Shown here one piece after another: positions 20,529-29,171 of a DNA stretch of 64,000 bases. Position numbers and translations under genes: made by a program. Origin of the DNA: Sphingomonas aquatilis. Lineage in GTDB: Bacteria; Pseudomonadota; Alphaproteobacteria; Sphingomonadales; Sphingomonadaceae. Every line of letters starts with the position of its first letter. Within the stretch, counting starts at the first letter, position 1. The DNA lies in NCBI RefSeq assembly GCF_014196115.1, contig NZ_JACIDB010000003.1, positions 310,001-374,000 on the forward strand, written 5' to 3'. The notes beneath the pieces were generated by a model. It saw nothing but the letters and a program-made list of their open reading frames with translations. It had not been told where the DNA came from and searched no databases.

Positions 20529-22256
20529 ATGACGCTTTACACCCGCTTTGCCGCGCATGTCGCCGCGGCCCTCGATACCCTGGTCGCCGCCGGCACGCTG
20601 CCCGCCGATCTCGACCGCCGCAACGTGACGGTCGAGCCGCCGCGCGACGTGACGCATGGCGACCTCGCCACCAACGCCGCGATGGTGCTTGCGAAGCCCG
20701 CGAAGACCAACCCGCGTGCGCTCGCCGAAGCGCTGGCGGCCGAACTTGGCACGCTGGACGAAGTGGCGGAAGCGACCGTCGCCGGCCCCGGCTTCATCAA
20801 CCTGCGCCTGACCGACGCGGCGTGGCGCGACGAACTGACCCAGATCGCGGCGGCGGGCGACGATTACGGCCGCTCGACCAGCGGCAAGGGCGTGCGCGTC
20901 AACGTCGAATATGTCTCGGCCAACCCGACTGGCCCGATGCACATGGGCCATTGCCGCGGCGCGGTGGTCGGCGATGCGCTCGCCAGCCTGCTCGAATTCG
21001 CCGGCCACGATGTGATCCGCGAATATTACGTCAACGACGCCGGCGGCCAGGTCGACGTGCTCGCCCGCTCGGCGCACCTGCGCTACCGCGAGGCGCTGGG
21101 CGAAGACGTCGGCGCGATCCCCGAAGGCCTCTATCCGGGCGACTATCTGGTCCCGGTCGGCAAGGCGCTCGCCGACGAATTTGGTGACCGCTATGCGTCG
21201 GCGCCGGAAGGCGAATGGCTCGCGCTGTTCCGCACCCGCGCGGTCGCGGCAATGCTGGTCATGATCAAGGAGGATCTCGCCCTCCTCGGTATCCACCACG
21301 ACCTGTTCTCGTCGGAGGCGGAATTGCAGGCGGCGGGCAAGCCCGAAGCCGCCGAAGCATGGCTGCGCGATCACGACCTGGTTTACGACGGCGTGCTCGA
21401 AGCCCCCAAGGGCGAAACCCCCGAGGATTGGGAGCCTGTCGAGCTGCCCCTGTTCCGCTCGACGCAATTCGGCGACGATCAGGATCGCCCGATCAAGAAG
21501 TCGAACGGCCAGTGGACGTACTTCGGCGCCGACCTCGCCTATCATTTCCAGAAGAGCCAGTCGGCCGACCAGCTGATCGACATCTGGGGCGCCGATCATG
21601 CCGGCACCGTCAAGCGCATCCAGGCCGCGGTCGCCGCGCTGACCGAGGGCGAGACGCGCTTCGACGTCAAGCTTGTCCAGATGGTCCGCCTGCTGCGCGG
21701 CGGCGAGCCGGTGAAGATGTCGAAGCGCGCCGGCAATTTCGTGACGCTCGCCGACGTCGTGCGCGAAGTCGGCAAGGACGTCGTCCGCTTCACGATGCTG
21801 ACCCGGCGGTCGGACGCGCAGATGGACTTCGACTTCGCCAAGGTGGTCGAGGCGTCGAAGGACAATCCGGTCTTCTACGTCCAATACGCCCACGCCCGCG
21901 TCGCCTCGCTCCATCGCCGCGCCGACGAAGCGGGGATCGCGGCCGAGGGTGCCGACCTGTCCCGGCTTGATACGGAAGAGCTGGCGCTGGTGAAGCTGGC
22001 GGCGCAATTCCCGCGTATCGTCGAAACCGCCGCGACGGCACGCGAGCCGCACAGAATCGCCTTTTATCTGTATGACTTAGCTGCTTCGTTCCATGCCCTG
22101 TGGAACGTCGGCAACGACCGTCCTGAGCGGCGTTTCCTGGTGGTCGAGGATCATGATGCCACGCGTGCGCGTCTCGCCTTGGCGAGCGCCATTGCACAGA
22201 TTATTCGTAATGGCCTCAGCATCATGGGTGTTGTCGCGGTTTCGGAGATGAAGTGA
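20529..22256 (+). CDS. argS: Arginyl-tRNA synthetase
   Basis: Class I aminoacyl-tRNA synthetase charging tRNA-Arg. The 575 residues have the N-terminal Add-1 domain, the HIGH-like motif [26 protein letters not shown], and the KMSKS equivalent [13 protein letters not shown], with a C-terminal anticodon-binding helical domain (DALRE type) ending in [12 protein letters not shown]. Length fits the family (~575–590). The stop overlaps the start of the SPOR gene. Confidence 0.96.
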   Translation: MTLYTRFAAHVAAALDTLVAAGTLPADLDRRNVTVEPPRDVTHGDLATNAAMVLAKPAKTNPRALAEALAAELGTLDEVAEATVAGPGFINLRLTDAAWRDELTQIAAAGDDYGRSTSGKGVRVNVEYVSANPTGPMHMGHCRGAVVGDALASLLEFAGHDVIREYYVNDAGGQVDVLARSAHLRYREALGEDVGAIPEGLYPGDYLVPVGKALADEFGDRYASAPEGEWLALFRTRAVAAMLVMIKEDLALLGIHHDLFSSEAELQAAGKPEAAEAWLRDHDLVYDGVLEAPKGETPEDWEPVELPLFRSTQFGDDQDRPIKKSNGQWTYFGADLAYHFQKSQSADQLIDIWGADHAGTVKRIQAAVAALTEGETRFDVKLVQMVRLLRGGEPVKMSKRAGNFVTLADVVREVGKDVVRFTMLTRRSDAQMDFDFAKVVEASKDNPVFYVQYAHARVASLHRRADEAGIAAEGADLSRLDTEELALVKLAAQFPRIVETAATAREPHRIAFYLYDLAASFHALWNVGNDRPERRFLVVEDHDATRARLALASAIAQIIRNGLSIMGVVAVSEMK

Positions 22257-22975
22257 TGACGGACGGTCTGGACCTGCGCGACGAGGAGCGGCTGCCCTGG
22301 CTCGAAACGGTCGAGCCGGACGAGGAGCGCGGCGCACCTATCGGCAAGGTGCTCGCATTGGTCGTACTGGGCTTGGCCGTACTCGCCGCGATCATCTTCG
22401 GCATCTACAAGTTGCAGAACCGCGCCACCCCCGACGGCGATCTGATCGCCGCGCAGGAGGGTGATTATAAGGTCAAGCCCGACGATCCCGGCGGCCTGAA
22501 GGTGAAGGGCGAGGGCAATGCCGCCATCGCGACCAGCGCCGGCAAGGCGGGCAACGGGTCGATCGACTTGAGCGCGGTGCCCGAAAAGCCGATCGACGGG
22601 CATCGTGTCGCGCCGACCGCCAAGCCCAGCGGTACGGGCGGTGCCAATGCGGTGGCGCAGGTGCCGGCTTCGGGCGGTCGCCTTGTCGCGGCACAGCCGG
22701 TGAGCGCGCAGCGTAGCGCGGCGGCGGGCCCGGCGGCCAGCGGCTCGCTGGTCCAGCTCGGCGCCTATCCCAGCGAGGCGGCGGCGAACACGGCATGGAC
22801 CGGCTTTTCCAAGCGGTTCAGCTATCTCGCGCCGCTCGGCAAATCGGTCCAGTCGGTCGCGATCGGCGGCCGCACGCTATACCGCCTGCGCGTGAATGCG
22901 GGCAGCGCCAATCAGGCGGCGGACATCTGCGGCCGCCTGCGCGTCGCCGGCGAAAGCTGTTTCGTCGCCAGCTGA
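22256..22975 (+). CDS. Bitopic SPOR-domain protein
   Basis: About 239 residues: an acidic cytoplasmic N terminus (LDLRDEERLPWLETVEPDEE), one membrane helix (VLALVVLGLAVLAAIIFGIY, residues ~35–55), a flexible periplasmic linker, and a C-terminal SPOR domain beginning GSLVQLGAYPSEAAANTAW and ending RLRVAGESCFVAS. This layout resembles FtsN-like division proteins, so septal glycan binding is inferred. The ATG overlaps the argS stop (TGATG); GTG 22253 is an in-frame alternative. It precedes nagZ in the same direction, a glycan-recycling link. Confidence 0.88.
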   Translation: MTDGLDLRDEERLPWLETVEPDEERGAPIGKVLALVVLGLAVLAAIIFGIYKLQNRATPDGDLIAAQEGDYKVKPDDPGGLKVKGEGNAAIATSAGKAGNGSIDLSAVPEKPIDGHRVAPTAKPSGTGGANAVAQVPASGGRLVAAQPVSAQRSAAAGPAASGSLVQLGAYPSEAAANTAWTGFSKRFSYLAPLGKSVQSVAIGGRTLYRLRVNAGSANQAADICGRLRVAGESCFVAS

Positions 22976-23034
22976 GGCGTGATGCGGTGGCGCGGCGCTC
23001 GCATATTGGCGGCGTCCGCGCTAACCGGTCCGGC

Positions 23035-24036
23035 ATGAAGCCCGTCATCTTTGGCATCGCCGGCCTAGAGCTCTCCCCCGACGAACGCGCCTTTTTCACC
23101 GAGGCGGAGCCCGCCGGCTACATCCTGTTCAAGCGCAACATCGCGACCCGCGAACAGGTGCGGGCGCTGACTGATTCGCTGCGGGCGCTGTCGGGCAACG
23201 ATCGCCTGCCGATCCTGATCGATCAGGAAGGCGGCCGTGTCGCGCGGATGGGGCCGCCCGAATGGCCGTCGTTCCCTGCCGGTCCGGCCTTCGCCAAATT
23301 GTACGACGTTGCACCCATGTCGGCGATCCAGGCGATGCGCGCCAACGGGCAGGCGTTGGGCCTGATGCTGGCAGAAGTCGGCATCACCGTCGATTGCGCG
23401 CCCATTCTCGACATCGCTCAGCCCGATACGACCGAGGCGATCAGTTGCCGGACCTATGGCGCCGAGCCGATGCAGGTCGCCGCCTTGGGGCGTGCGATGC
23501 TGGAGGGGCTGGCGGCCGGTGGGGTCGTCGGCGTCGTGAAGCATATGCCGGGCCATGGCCGCGCGGTGGTGGACAGCCACCATCTGCTCCCCACAGTCAG
23601 CGCGTCGGCCGAGGCACTGGAGGCGGACCTCGAACCGTTCCGCACGCTGCGTCATGCGCCGATGGGCATGACCTCCCACATCGTGTTCGAGGCTTGGGAT
23701 GCCGAGCGCCCGGCGACGCTCTCCCCGACCATCGTCAACGATGTGATCCGCGGGATGATCGGCTTCGACGGACTGCTCATGACCGACGACATCGACATGA
23801 AGGCGCTGTCGGGCACCGCAGGCGAAAAGGCGGCAGGCGCGATCGCGGCGGGATGCGACCTCGTTCTCGACTGCTGGGCGCGGATGGACGAGATGATCGA
23901 GATTGCCGGGCGGCTGGGGTCGATCAACGACGCGTCACGCGCGCGGCTGGACACGGCGATGGCGAGCGTCGGTGCGCCCGAGGGCGAATTCACGGAGCTG
24001 GTCGCACGACGCGACGCCTTCCTCGCGCTGGCCTGA
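23035..24036 (+). CDS. nagZ: Beta-N-acetylhexosaminidase NagZ
   Basis: Cytoplasmic GH3 enzyme that removes GlcNAc from anhydro-muropeptides during cell-wall recycling. About 333 residues. It shows the GH3 features LIDQEGGRVARMGPP, DCAPILDIA, the catalytic-loop motif VVKHMPGHGRAVVDSHH with the Asp/His dyad, and the nucleophile aspartate in LLMTDDIDMKAL. ATG 23035 gives the normal N terminus (KPVIFGIAGLELSPDE). It is followed ten bases later by scpA. Confidence 0.94.
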   Translation: MKPVIFGIAGLELSPDERAFFTEAEPAGYILFKRNIATREQVRALTDSLRALSGNDRLPILIDQEGGRVARMGPPEWPSFPAGPAFAKLYDVAPMSAIQAMRANGQALGLMLAEVGITVDCAPILDIAQPDTTEAISCRTYGAEPMQVAALGRAMLEGLAAGGVVGVVKHMPGHGRAVVDSHHLLPTVSASAEALEADLEPFRTLRHAPMGMTSHIVFEAWDAERPATLSPTIVNDVIRGMIGFDGLLMTDDIDMKALSGTAGEKAAGAIAAGCDLVLDCWARMDEMIEIAGRLGSINDASRARLDTAMASVGAPEGEFTELVARRDAFLALA

Positions 24037-24046
24037 CGGCGGATCG

Positions 24047-24772
24047 GTGGCGCAACCCGAACAGCTGACGCTCGACCTCGAGGGCTGGGAAGGGCCGCTC
24101 GATCTGCTGCTGACGCTGGCGCGATCGCAAAAGGTCGATCTACGCAGCATTTCGATCCTGGCGCTGGTCGAGCAATATCTGCGCTACATCCACCAACGGC
24201 AGTCGGTGCAGCTGGAAGTCGCGGCGGATTACCTCGTGATGGCGGCATGGCTGGCGTATCTGAAATCCGCGCTGCTCCTGCCGCGCCAGGCGGAGGACGA
24301 AGCGGACCCCGAGGAACTGGCGCTGCGGCTGCAACTACGCCTCGAACGGCTGCAGGCGATGCGCGAGGCGGGCGCGCGACTGATGGCGCGCGACCGGCTG
24401 GGCCGTGACGTTTTCGTGCGTGCCGCGCCGGAGGGGCTGCGAACGATCCGCCATGCGCAATGGCAGGCGGAAATCTATGACCTGATCGCAGCCTACGGCC
24501 GGGTCAGTGCGCGAACGCGGCCCGTGATGCATGTCGTCGCCGATCGCGAGGTGATGACGCTCGAGGCGGCGCTGGAGCGCGTGGCGCGCCTCGTCGGCGA
24601 GCGGCTCGACTGGTCGATGCTCGAGAGTTTCCTGCCGGAAGGGTCGGGGCGGTTGCGCAAGTCGGCGCTCGCCTCGTCGTTCCTGGCCGCGCTGGAGCTC
24701 GCCAAGCAGGGGCGCGTCGAACTCCGCCAGCAGGCCGCGTTCGCGACGCTCTACGTCCGGGCGCTGACATGA
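24047..24772 (+). CDS. scpA: Segregation and condensation protein A
   Basis: Kleisin subunit that bridges the SMC heads in the chromosome condensin with ScpB. About 241 residues from GTG, beginning AQPEQLTLDLEGWEGPLDLLLTLARSQKVDL, which is the ScpA N-terminal signature, and ending with a winged-helix segment (ELAKQGRVELRQQAAFATLYV). GTG 24047 is chosen because it lies just after the nagZ stop and the protein then opens like the family; longer in-frame readings run into nagZ. It overlaps scpB by four bases. Confidence 0.93.
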   Translation: MAQPEQLTLDLEGWEGPLDLLLTLARSQKVDLRSISILALVEQYLRYIHQRQSVQLEVAADYLVMAAWLAYLKSALLLPRQAEDEADPEELALRLQLRLERLQAMREAGARLMARDRLGRDVFVRAAPEGLRTIRHAQWQAEIYDLIAAYGRVSARTRPVMHVVADREVMTLEAALERVARLVGERLDWSMLESFLPEGSGRLRKSALASSFLAALELAKQGRVELRQQAAFATLYVRALT

Positions 24773-25347
24773 CGCCACCGGACGATGGCGCGCGGGCGGT
24801 GGAGGCGTTGCTGTTCGCCGCCGCCGAACCGTTGGGAATCGATACGATCCGTGCGCATGTCGGCGGCATCGACGTGCGCGCGGCGCTGGCCCGGCTGGAG
24901 CAGGACTATGCGGGGCGGGGCATTACGCTGGTCCACCGCGGTGGGCGCTGGCATTTCCAGACCGCGCCCGATCTGGCGCACCTGCTTCGCCGCGACCGCG
25001 ACGAGTCGCGCCGCCTCAGCCGTGCAGCGACCGAGACGCTGGCGATCATCGCCTATCACGAGCCCGTCACGCGCGCCGAGATCGAGGCGATCCGCGGCGT
25101 GCAGACCGCCAAGGGCACGCTCGACGTGCTGATGGAGGCAGGCTGGGTGCGCCCCGCGGGTCGCCGCGAGGTGCCGGGGCGACCGCTGATGTTCGCGACG
25201 ACGCCCGGTTTCCTCGCGCATTTCGGGCTTTCCAGCCGACGTGATCTGCCGGGCATCGACGACCTGCGCGCCGCCGGCTTGCTCGACCCCGTCGATCTTG
25301 CACTGGAGGAAGCTTTGGAGGTGGCAAAGGACGATGAGAGCGACTAG
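24769..25347 (+). CDS. scpB: Segregation and condensation protein B
   Basis: Dimeric winged-helix partner of ScpA in the SMC complex. 192 residues with AVEALLFAAAEPLG at the N terminus, LSRAATETLAIIAYHEPVTRAEIEAIRGV (central ScpB signature) and RREVPGRPLMFATTPGFLAHFGL near the C terminus. ATGA overlap with scpA. The tat genes follow after a 27-bp gap, so they may share the transcript. Confidence 0.94.
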   Translation: MTPPDDGARAVEALLFAAAEPLGIDTIRAHVGGIDVRAALARLEQDYAGRGITLVHRGGRWHFQTAPDLAHLLRRDRDESRRLSRAATETLAIIAYHEPVTRAEIEAIRGVQTAKGTLDVLMEAGWVRPAGRREVPGRPLMFATTPGFLAHFGLSSRRDLPGIDDLRAAGLLDPVDLALEEALEVAKDDESD

Positions 25348-25374
25348 ATAGTTGGGCATTCTAGGAGATATGCC

Positions 25375-25614
25375 ATGGGCAGCTTCAGCCCGATCCATCT
25401 GCTCGTCCTCGCCGTCGTCGCGATCCTGCTGCTCGGTGGCGGGCGGTTCTCGAACCTGATGGGCGACGTCGCCAAGGGTGTGAAGAACTTCAAGAAGGGC
25501 ATGGCAGAGGACGACGACGCGGCCGCCAAGCCTGCCGCGCGCATCGAGGCGCAGAAGACTGCCGACCCCGCGTTCGATCGCGACGGTAACCGCATCCGCG
25601 ACGAACAGCGTTGA
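25375..25614 (+). CDS. tatA: Twin-arginine translocase subunit TatA
   Basis: Small inner-membrane protein that forms the Tat pore oligomer. 79 residues: MGSFSPIHLLVLAVVAILLLGGGRFSNLMGDVAKGVKNFKKGM gives one short membrane helix, the hinge, and an amphipathic helix with the FKKG motif. The tail is acidic and unstructured. AGGAGA precedes the ATG. First gene of a tatABC operon. Confidence 0.95.
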   Translation: MGSFSPIHLLVLAVVAILLLGGGRFSNLMGDVAKGVKNFKKGMAEDDDAAAKPAARIEAQKTADPAFDRDGNRIRDEQR

Positions 25615-25643
25615 TCCGCGTCGCCCGATAGTATCCGGCGTCC

Positions 25644-26051
25644 ATGTTCAACATCGATTCGAGCGAGTTCCTGCTGGTCGCGATCGTGGCGCTTGTCGTG
25701 ATCGGGCCGAAGGACCTGCCAAAGGCGATGCGCGTCGTCGGCTATTGGGTCGGCAAGGCGCGCGGCGTCTCGCGCCAATTTCGGCAGGGCTTCGACAATA
25801 TGGTCCGTGAGGCGGAACTGGCCGAGATGGAAAAGCGCTGGGCCGCCGAAAATGCGCGGATCATGGCGGAGCATCCGATGACCTCGGATGCAGAGTCCGA
25901 GGCGGCCGCGGGTGTCTCGCCCGCGCCGACGCCTGCCGGGCAGCATGAGGTCCAGCATGACGAGGCAGAGCCGGTTATGGTGGAAAAGCCGGTGGTTGCC
26001 CCGGCGCCCGAGCATAAACCCGCCCCACAGTCCGACGTTACGCCGTCATGA
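25644..26051 (+). CDS. tatB: Twin-arginine translocase subunit TatB
   Basis: Membrane-anchored partner of TatC in the signal-peptide receptor complex. 135 residues: MFNIDSSEFLLVAIVALVVIGPKDLP carries the conserved glutamate and the GPKDLP hinge, followed by an amphipathic helix and a Pro/Ala/Glu-rich tail. It sits between tatA and tatC and overlaps tatC by four bases. Confidence 0.94.
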   Translation: MFNIDSSEFLLVAIVALVVIGPKDLPKAMRVVGYWVGKARGVSRQFRQGFDNMVREAELAEMEKRWAAENARIMAEHPMTSDAESEAAAGVSPAPTPAGQHEVQHDEAEPVMVEKPVVAPAPEHKPAPQSDVTPS

Positions 26052-26827
26052 GTGACGTGGAAGACGAGATCGACGCCAGCCGCGCGCCCCTGCTCGATCA
26101 CCTGATCGAACTGCGCCGTCGCCTGCTCTATTGCATCGTCGCGATCGTGCTGGCCTTCGGCGTCAGCTATTTCTTTGCCGAGAACATTTTCGCCTTCCTC
26201 GTCCAGCCGCTGCTGGCCGTGGGGCAGAAGACGCTGATCTATACGCAGATCTTCGAAGCGTTCTTCGTCAAGGTAAAGGTCGCCTTCTTCGCGGCAATGA
26301 TGATCGCCTTTCCGGTGATCGCCAATCAGTTGTGGCAGTTCGTCGCGCCGGGCCTGTACCGTAAGGAAAAGCGCGCGTTGCTGCCGTTCCTGCTCGCGAC
26401 ACCAGTGCTGTTTATCGCCGGCGCGGCGCTCGCTTATTATATGGCGATCCCGATGGCGCTGCATTTCCTGCTGGGCTTCCAGGGAAACATCGGCGGCGTG
26501 CAGCAGGAGGCATTGCCGGGCATCGGCTACTACCTGTCGTTCGTGATGCAGTTTCTGTTCGCCTTCGGTCTCGCCTTCCTGCTGCCGGTGTTGCTGATGC
26601 TGCTGGAGCGCGCGGGTATCGTGACGCGCAAGCAGCTGATCGGCGCGCGCCGCTATGCCATCGTTGCGGCAACGGCGATCGCGGCGGTGCTGACGCCGCC
26701 CGACCTGATGAGCCAGGTGTTGCTCGCGGTGCCGCTGATCCTGCTCTATGAACTCGCCATCATCGGTATCTGGTTCACCGAGCGTCGCCGCAGCAAGGAT
26801 ACCGGCACCGATATCGTCGAGGCATAG
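26048..26827 (+). CDS. tatC: Twin-arginine translocase subunit TatC
   Basis: Six-span inner-membrane protein that recognises Tat signal peptides. 259 residues with the N-terminal motif LLDHLIELRRRLLYCI, the loop FEAFFVKVKVAFF, FVAPGLYRKEKR, and LTPPDLMSQ in the last third, all family hallmarks. It completes tatABC. A hairpin on the other strand follows directly, marking the convergent end with the entericidin gene. Confidence 0.96.
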   Translation: MSDVEDEIDASRAPLLDHLIELRRRLLYCIVAIVLAFGVSYFFAENIFAFLVQPLLAVGQKTLIYTQIFEAFFVKVKVAFFAAMMIAFPVIANQLWQFVAPGLYRKEKRALLPFLLATPVLFIAGAALAYYMAIPMALHFLLGFQGNIGGVQQEALPGIGYYLSFVMQFLFAFGLAFLLPVLLMLLERAGIVTRKQLIGARRYAIVAATAIAAVLTPPDLMSQVLLAVPLILLYELAIIGIWFTERRRSKDTGTDIVEA

Positions 26828-26862
26828 GAAAAGGGCCTCCGCTCATCGAGGAGCGAAGACCC
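26828..26862 (-). terminator. Intrinsic terminator of the entericidin-like gene
   Basis: On the minus strand GGGTCTTCGCTC pairs with GAGCGGAGGCCC (12 bp with G·U wobbles, six-base loop), followed by TTTTC. It lies one base after the tatC stop, so it could also stop tatC transcripts from the other side, although the plus strand lacks a U-tract. Confidence 0.75.
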
Positions 26863-26893
26863 TGCGCAGCCGGGTGAGGCTGAGCCCGAAGGC

Positions 26894-27028
26894 TTACTTG
26901 GACTTGTCGGCCGTCTTGGCGACCGTCTGGCCCGCCGAGCTGACGTCCTTGCCGACGCCTTCCACCGTGTTGCACGCGCTGACCATGAGCGCGCCCGCGA
27001 CGACGGCGAAACCGAAAACCTTGCGCAT
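26894..27028 (-). CDS. Entericidin A/B-like small lipoprotein
   Basis: 44 residues: MRKVFGFAVVAGALMVSAC is a lipoprotein signal with lipobox VSAC, followed by NTVEGVGKDVSSAGQTVAKTADKSK, the short amphipathic tail typical of the entericidin family. The exact function in alphaproteobacteria is not settled; the family is often stress-induced and envelope-associated. A strong AGGAGG lies at 27032–27037. The frame continues further upstream but has no lipoprotein signal there. A GGAAC-N16-CATT element at 27059–27083 may make it part of the EcfG regulon. Confidence 0.85.
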   Translation of the reverse strand: MRKVFGFAVVAGALMVSACNTVEGVGKDVSSAGQTVAKTADKSK

Positions 27029-27058
27029 AAAACCTCCTGAACGTGATGGCCCGAGAAC

Positions 27059-27083
27059 AATGATCGGTCGGGCCATTCGTTCC
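27059..27083 (-). promoter_or_regulatory. Possible EcfG-type promoter of the entericidin-like gene
   Basis: Minus strand GGAAC (27083–27079), 16-base spacer, CATT (27062–27059): one mismatch from the GGAAC-N16/17-CGTT consensus of alphaproteobacterial general stress sigma factors. About 30 bases separate it from the start codon. Confidence 0.45.
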
Positions 27084-27125
27084 GGCTCCGCAACTGAGCG
27101 GGCAGGGAGACGAAAGTTTTCCGGC

Positions 27126-27232
27126 TGGAAATGAGTAAGGCCCGAAAGCATCACCGGGGGGGGGGAGGGTGGATGCTTCCGGGCCTATGTCGTGGATCGC
27201 GAGAGCGGGGGGCATAAGGTCGCGATCCGCAG
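27126..27232 (-). ncRNA. Predicted stress sRNA with two C-rich-loop hairpins
   Basis: A gene-free stretch next to phyP. On the minus strand a GGAAC-N16-GGTT promoter (27262–27238) points into it. The first stem is 9 bp and perfect (27228–27220 with 27202–27194), with a 17-base loop holding six consecutive C. The second has 15 paired positions (27186–27172 with 27152–27138), with a loop of ten consecutive C preceded by CT. One position of the second stem is A·C if read on the plus strand but U·G on the minus strand, which favours minus-strand RNA. No reading frame with a ribosome site is seen. Size, position and C-rich loops recall GsrN of Caulobacter; homology is not shown. Confidence 0.6.
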
Positions 27233-27237
27233 TGCAT

Positions 27238-27262
27238 AACCCGGCCGACGGACCACGGTTCC
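27238..27262 (-). promoter_or_regulatory. EcfG-type promoter for the predicted sRNA
   Basis: Minus strand GGAAC at 27262–27258, a 16-base spacer, then GGTT at 27241–27238. The nepR promoter 1.9 kb away has the same GGTT variant. The expected transcription start is about 27229–27232, just before the first stem. Confidence 0.6.
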
Positions 27263-27307
27263 ACGCCGGGTGGCGAATTTTTACGAATCTTTATCGTCGA
27301 TAAGCCG

Positions 27308-28900
27308 TCAATCGCGGCCCATCACGGCGATCGCGATTTCATAGGCGCCGGTCATCGGATCGTGGTGCAGGGGCGCGCGCAGCTGCCGCGAAAGGCCCTC
27401 GATCACGCGGCCGTAGCGGGTCGACAGCAACGTCTCTAGGCGTTCGCTTTCCACGAAGGCGCGCGAGACGACGCGCAGCTTTGCTTTCTTATCGTCCTCG
27501 CCGGGTTTGACTGCGACCCGGACCTGGGCGGCGGCATCGCAATTCATCGCCAATTCAATCGTCTCGGTGACGAGGAAGGCAACGGCGACGGCGACGTCCT
27601 GGTTCACAAGATAGGGATCGACATCCAGTACGATCGACAGGCTGGTGGCCCCTTCCGGTGCGGTCGCGCGGATATTGGAGGCGAGTTCGCCGATCACCGA
27701 TCGCAGGTTGAGGCCGCGATTGTCCTCCATCTCGGCGAAATGGTTGCGGTGGACCACTGCGAGCGCATCGACGCGGCGCTGGATGGAGGCATAGGCTGCT
27801 GTCGCATCAGGACTGGGTGCGCCGCGGGCGTGAAAGTTGATCAGGCTGGAAATGACCTGAAGATTATTCTTCACGCGATGGTGAACTTCGCGCGTCAGCT
27901 TGGTCTGACGCACCACCGCCTCCGCCAGGCCGGCCTCGTGCAGCGCGACCGTGCGGCTGATCGCGCGGAAGGTGTCGCCCAATTCGCGGATCTCTTGGGC
28001 GGGGAGGGGGCCTAGCTTGCCCGGATCGATGACCTCACCAGGCGTGTAGGCAGCGACACTTGCGCGGAGCACGCGCAGCGGCCGGATCAGCAGCCGGTCG
28101 ACGATGAACCACGACAAGCCTGCCGCAGCGGCCCACATCAGCAGGGGCAGCATCAGTGCCACGAGGAAGGACGAGGTGATCGGTGCGCTGCGGATGCTGG
28201 TGCGCAACGCCAGGCCGCCGAGGCCCAGATCGGTCTGTACCGTCTCGACCCGGTCGAACGCCCCAAGGTCAGGAATGCGCGAGAGGGTCAGCGTTTCGTC
28301 GTCATGCACCAGCGCGCTCGCGAGCGGCATCGCCCGCGTGCCGGGGGCCGCAAGTTGCGTCAGAAAGGCTTTGGGGAAGAAGACGCGCGCCGAGGGACCA
28401 TGGCGCAAGCCCGGCAGTGACAGGATCAGGCCGCGATCGGGTATGATCGCCGCGCCGACCGGGGTGCTGGTATCCAGCGCGACATTGGCATCGAACGGTT
28501 CGCCGCACAGCAACCGGCCATTGCGATCGACGATCGAGAAGCGCGTGCCGATCGTCGATTGCTGCGCGAACACTCCCTGCGCACGGGCGCAGCTGGGCGC
28601 GTCACCGGCGTCGGCCTGCAGTGCGGTGACGGCGACGCGCAAGGCGGTCATGTCGCCGACAAGCTCGATGGCGATACTGCGCGCACTTTCGTTGGCGGCG
28701 ATGCGCAGCCGGGCGCGCGCCTCTGCGTCCGCGGTCCGGCCGGTCTGCAATGTCGCACCGATCGCAATCAAAGCGAGCAGCAGCAGCGCGACGCTGAGCG
28801 TGATGAAGAGCTTGGCGCCAGTCGGCAGGCGCGACAGCATGGACATGGGGGCCATCGCCGTACGGCGCGGTAGAGAGGCTGCGTCGGGTTGGGAGGCCAT
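27308..28900 (-). CDS. phyP: PhyP-type HWE/HisKA_2 sensor protein with degenerate ATPase domain
   Basis: Likely negative regulator of PhyR. About 530 residues: membrane helix near 30–50, a periplasmic sensor region, a second helix (~245–270), HAMP-like linker, and a HisKA_2 segment with EVHHRVKNNLQVISSL at about 338–353. The C-terminal ATPase domain lacks the usual residues: the N-box reads ETIELAMN where kinases have E-x-x-x-N, and no DxGxG box is found. That fits a phosphatase rather than a kinase, as known for PhyP of Sphingomonas melonis Fr1, encoded in the equivalent locus. ATG 28900 lies eight bases after nepR with AGGGGG before it. Confidence 0.85.
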   Translation of the reverse strand: MASQPDAASLPRRTAMAPMSMLSRLPTGAKLFITLSVALLLLALIAIGATLQTGRTADAEARARLRIAANESARSIAIELVGDMTALRVAVTALQADAGDAPSCARAQGVFAQQSTIGTRFSIVDRNGRLLCGEPFDANVALDTSTPVGAAIIPDRGLILSLPGLRHGPSARVFFPKAFLTQLAAPGTRAMPLASALVHDDETLTLSRIPDLGAFDRVETVQTDLGLGGLALRTSIRSAPITSSFLVALMLPLLMWAAAAGLSWFIVDRLLIRPLRVLRASVAAYTPGEVIDPGKLGPLPAQEIRELGDTFRAISRTVALHEAGLAEAVVRQTKLTREVHHRVKNNLQVISSLINFHARGAPSPDATAAYASIQRRVDALAVVHRNHFAEMEDNRGLNLRSVIGELASNIRATAPEGATSLSIVLDVDPYLVNQDVAVAVAFLVTETIELAMNCDAAAQVRVAVKPGEDDKKAKLRVVSRAFVESERLETLLSTRYGRVIEGLSRQLRAPLHHDPMTGAYEIAIAVMGRD

Positions 28901-28908
28901 GCCCCCTG

Positions 28909-29079
28909 CTAGGCGAGCTTGTTCAGCAGGTCGAGCATTTCGTCCGGCACCTGTTCCTCGATCGTCTTTTGATAGGCCGAGCGCAGGGCCGCGCCCATGT
29001 CGCGATCCTTGCTCTGAACCTTGGCAGGAGACTTCTTGGAAGACGCCTTCTTGTCCTTGTTGCCGGGCAAATCCAACAT
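28909..29079 (-). CDS. nepR: Anti-sigma factor NepR
   Basis: 56-residue cytoplasmic protein that sequesters EcfG until phosphorylated PhyR captures it. Reading from 29079: a basic, flexible N terminus (KDKKASSKKSPAKVQSKD) and then the NepR core MGAALRSAYQKTIEEQVPD followed by EMLDLLNKLA, with the two helices and the central proline. It is transcribed with phyP (8-bp gap), divergent from phyR, and preceded by an EcfG-type promoter, which would give the usual negative feedback loop. Confidence 0.92.
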   Translation of the reverse strand: MLDLPGNKDKKASSKKSPAKVQSKDRDMGAALRSAYQKTIEEQVPDEMLDLLNKLA

Positions 29080-29171
29080 GTCCCCCTGGTGACCCGGCTG
29101 AACCCGGGCAGTCGACGCTACACGAACGGCCCCGCTTTGCAGGTGCGGTCTGGCCGTTCAAGTGGCGATGA

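Noticed and set aside
18954..22052. Open frame of about 1000 codons on the minus strand
   Set aside because: Antisense to DUF1800, DUF1501 and argS; such long shadow frames are usual in high-GC DNA, and the translation lacks any domain while the plus-strand genes are clear.
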